Source: Pseudomonadota bacterium (GTDB lineage Bacteria; Pseudomonadota; Alphaproteobacteria; Rhizobiales; Xanthobacteraceae). From it: 5,738 nt of DNA. The DNA lies in assembly GCA_023417665.1 (NCBI GenBank), contig JAEZFA010000284.1:1-5738 (forward strand), given 5' to 3'. Positions 5,472 to 5,738 of the stretch are shown here, one piece after another. The first letter of the stretch is position 1. Each line of letters opens with the position of its first letter. A program made the position numbers and the translations under genes. The notes under the pieces were generated by a model. It was not told where the DNA came from, did no database searches, and saw only the letters and a list, made by a program, of their open reading frames with translations.

Positions 5472-5738
5472 ATGGACGGCTTCAGCATTTTTGTTCTGGT
5501 AATTCTGGTCATCGCGATCATGACCGTGCTCGCGGGCGTCAAGACGGTGCCGCAGGGTTACCACTACACCGTCGAGCGCTTCCGCAGATACACCAACACA
5601 ATGACCTCCGGCCTGAATTTCATCGTGCCGTTCATCGATCGCATCGGCGCCAAGGTGAACATGATGGAGCAGGTGCTGGACGTGCCGACGCAGGAAGTGA
5701 TCACCAAGGATAACGCGACCGTCGCCGTCGACGGTGTT
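5472..5738 (+). CDS. qmcA: SPFH/Band 7 (stomatin/prohibitin) membrane protein, QmcA-like, N-terminal part (3' end outside window)
   Basis: The frame is open from ATG 5472 to the window end, giving 89 residues. Residues 4-21 (FSIFVLVILVIAIMTVLA) form one hydrophobic membrane segment, which anchors these proteins in the inner membrane. Next comes VPQGYHYTVERFRRYTNTM (26-44), then GLNFIVPFIDRIGAKVNMMEQVLDVPTQEVITKDNATV (47-84), the start of the SPFH domain and very close to E. coli QmcA (YbbK) and stomatin-like proteins as I recall them. Family members are about 300-330 residues and form large membrane rings or microdomains linked to protein quality control. They are often encoded beside an NfeD-type protein, which would lie just outside this window. 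The start is supported by GGGAGG 5 nt upstream. The gene has the same strand as hemH, 92 nt behind it, so co-transcription is possible but not shown. The symbol reflects family membership. Confidence 0.88.
   Translation, partial: MDGFSIFVLVILVIAIMTVLAGVKTVPQGYHYTVERFRRYTNTMTSGLNFIVPFIDRIGAKVNMMEQVLDVPTQEVITKDNATVAVDGV

Noticed and set aside
5441..5713. Plus-strand 90-codon open frame starting at ATG 5441
   Set aside because: It is out of frame with the SPFH gene that starts at 5472, which has a strong ribosome binding site and clear family sequence. The translation of the 5441 frame is unrecognisable and His/Arg-rich.

Overview
This window looks like a chromosomal segment from a high-GC alphaproteobacterium. 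The best guess is the Bradyrhizobium/Rhodopseudomonas/Afipia group. The grounds are strong codon bias to G/C in third position, an import-plus-activation gene set of a kind I associate with that group, an alphaproteobacterial-type ferrochelatase, and a CGTCATGGCCGGG-type palindrome familiar from those genomes. The genus is inferred from memory, not from a database search.

Layout: (1) positions 1-2708, plus strand, hold the 3' end of a branched-chain amino acid (Liv/HAAT)-type uptake operon. It comprises the C-terminal part of a periplasmic substrate-binding protein, a strong hairpin in the short gap, a LivF-type ATPase with an unusual basic tail, and, 7 nt further on, a phenylacetate-CoA ligase-like adenylating enzyme. 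The other ATPase and the two permeases expected of such a transporter are not here and probably lie upstream. (2) Positions 2744-4276, minus strand, hold a Tat-exported UshA-like 5'-nucleotidase/metallophosphatase that converges on the ligase gene, with a small palindrome between the two stop codons. (3) A 71-nt divergent gap precedes hemH (ferrochelatase) on the plus strand at 4348-5379. (4) After 92 nt a stomatin/prohibitin-family (SPFH/Band 7, QmcA-like) gene begins at 5472 behind a strong ribosome binding site and runs off the window end.

How the genes work together: the first three genes plausibly form a capture-import-activate unit, in which a carboxylic acid (aromatic or fatty acid-like rather than necessarily an amino acid) is bound in the periplasm, imported with ATP, and converted to a CoA thioester. 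The ligase, however, lacks the canonical Ser/Thr/Gly-rich phosphate loop of its superfamily, so its activity is an open question. The nucleotidase, hemH and the SPFH gene are housekeeping-type genes with no evident functional link to that operon.

No mobile element, CRISPR array, tRNA or rRNA gene was seen. The window is mostly ordinary. The observations most worth a second look are the ligase with the degenerate P-loop, the perfect 12-bp intra-operon hairpin, and the nucleotidase with a tyrosine where the first metal-binding histidine is usually found.
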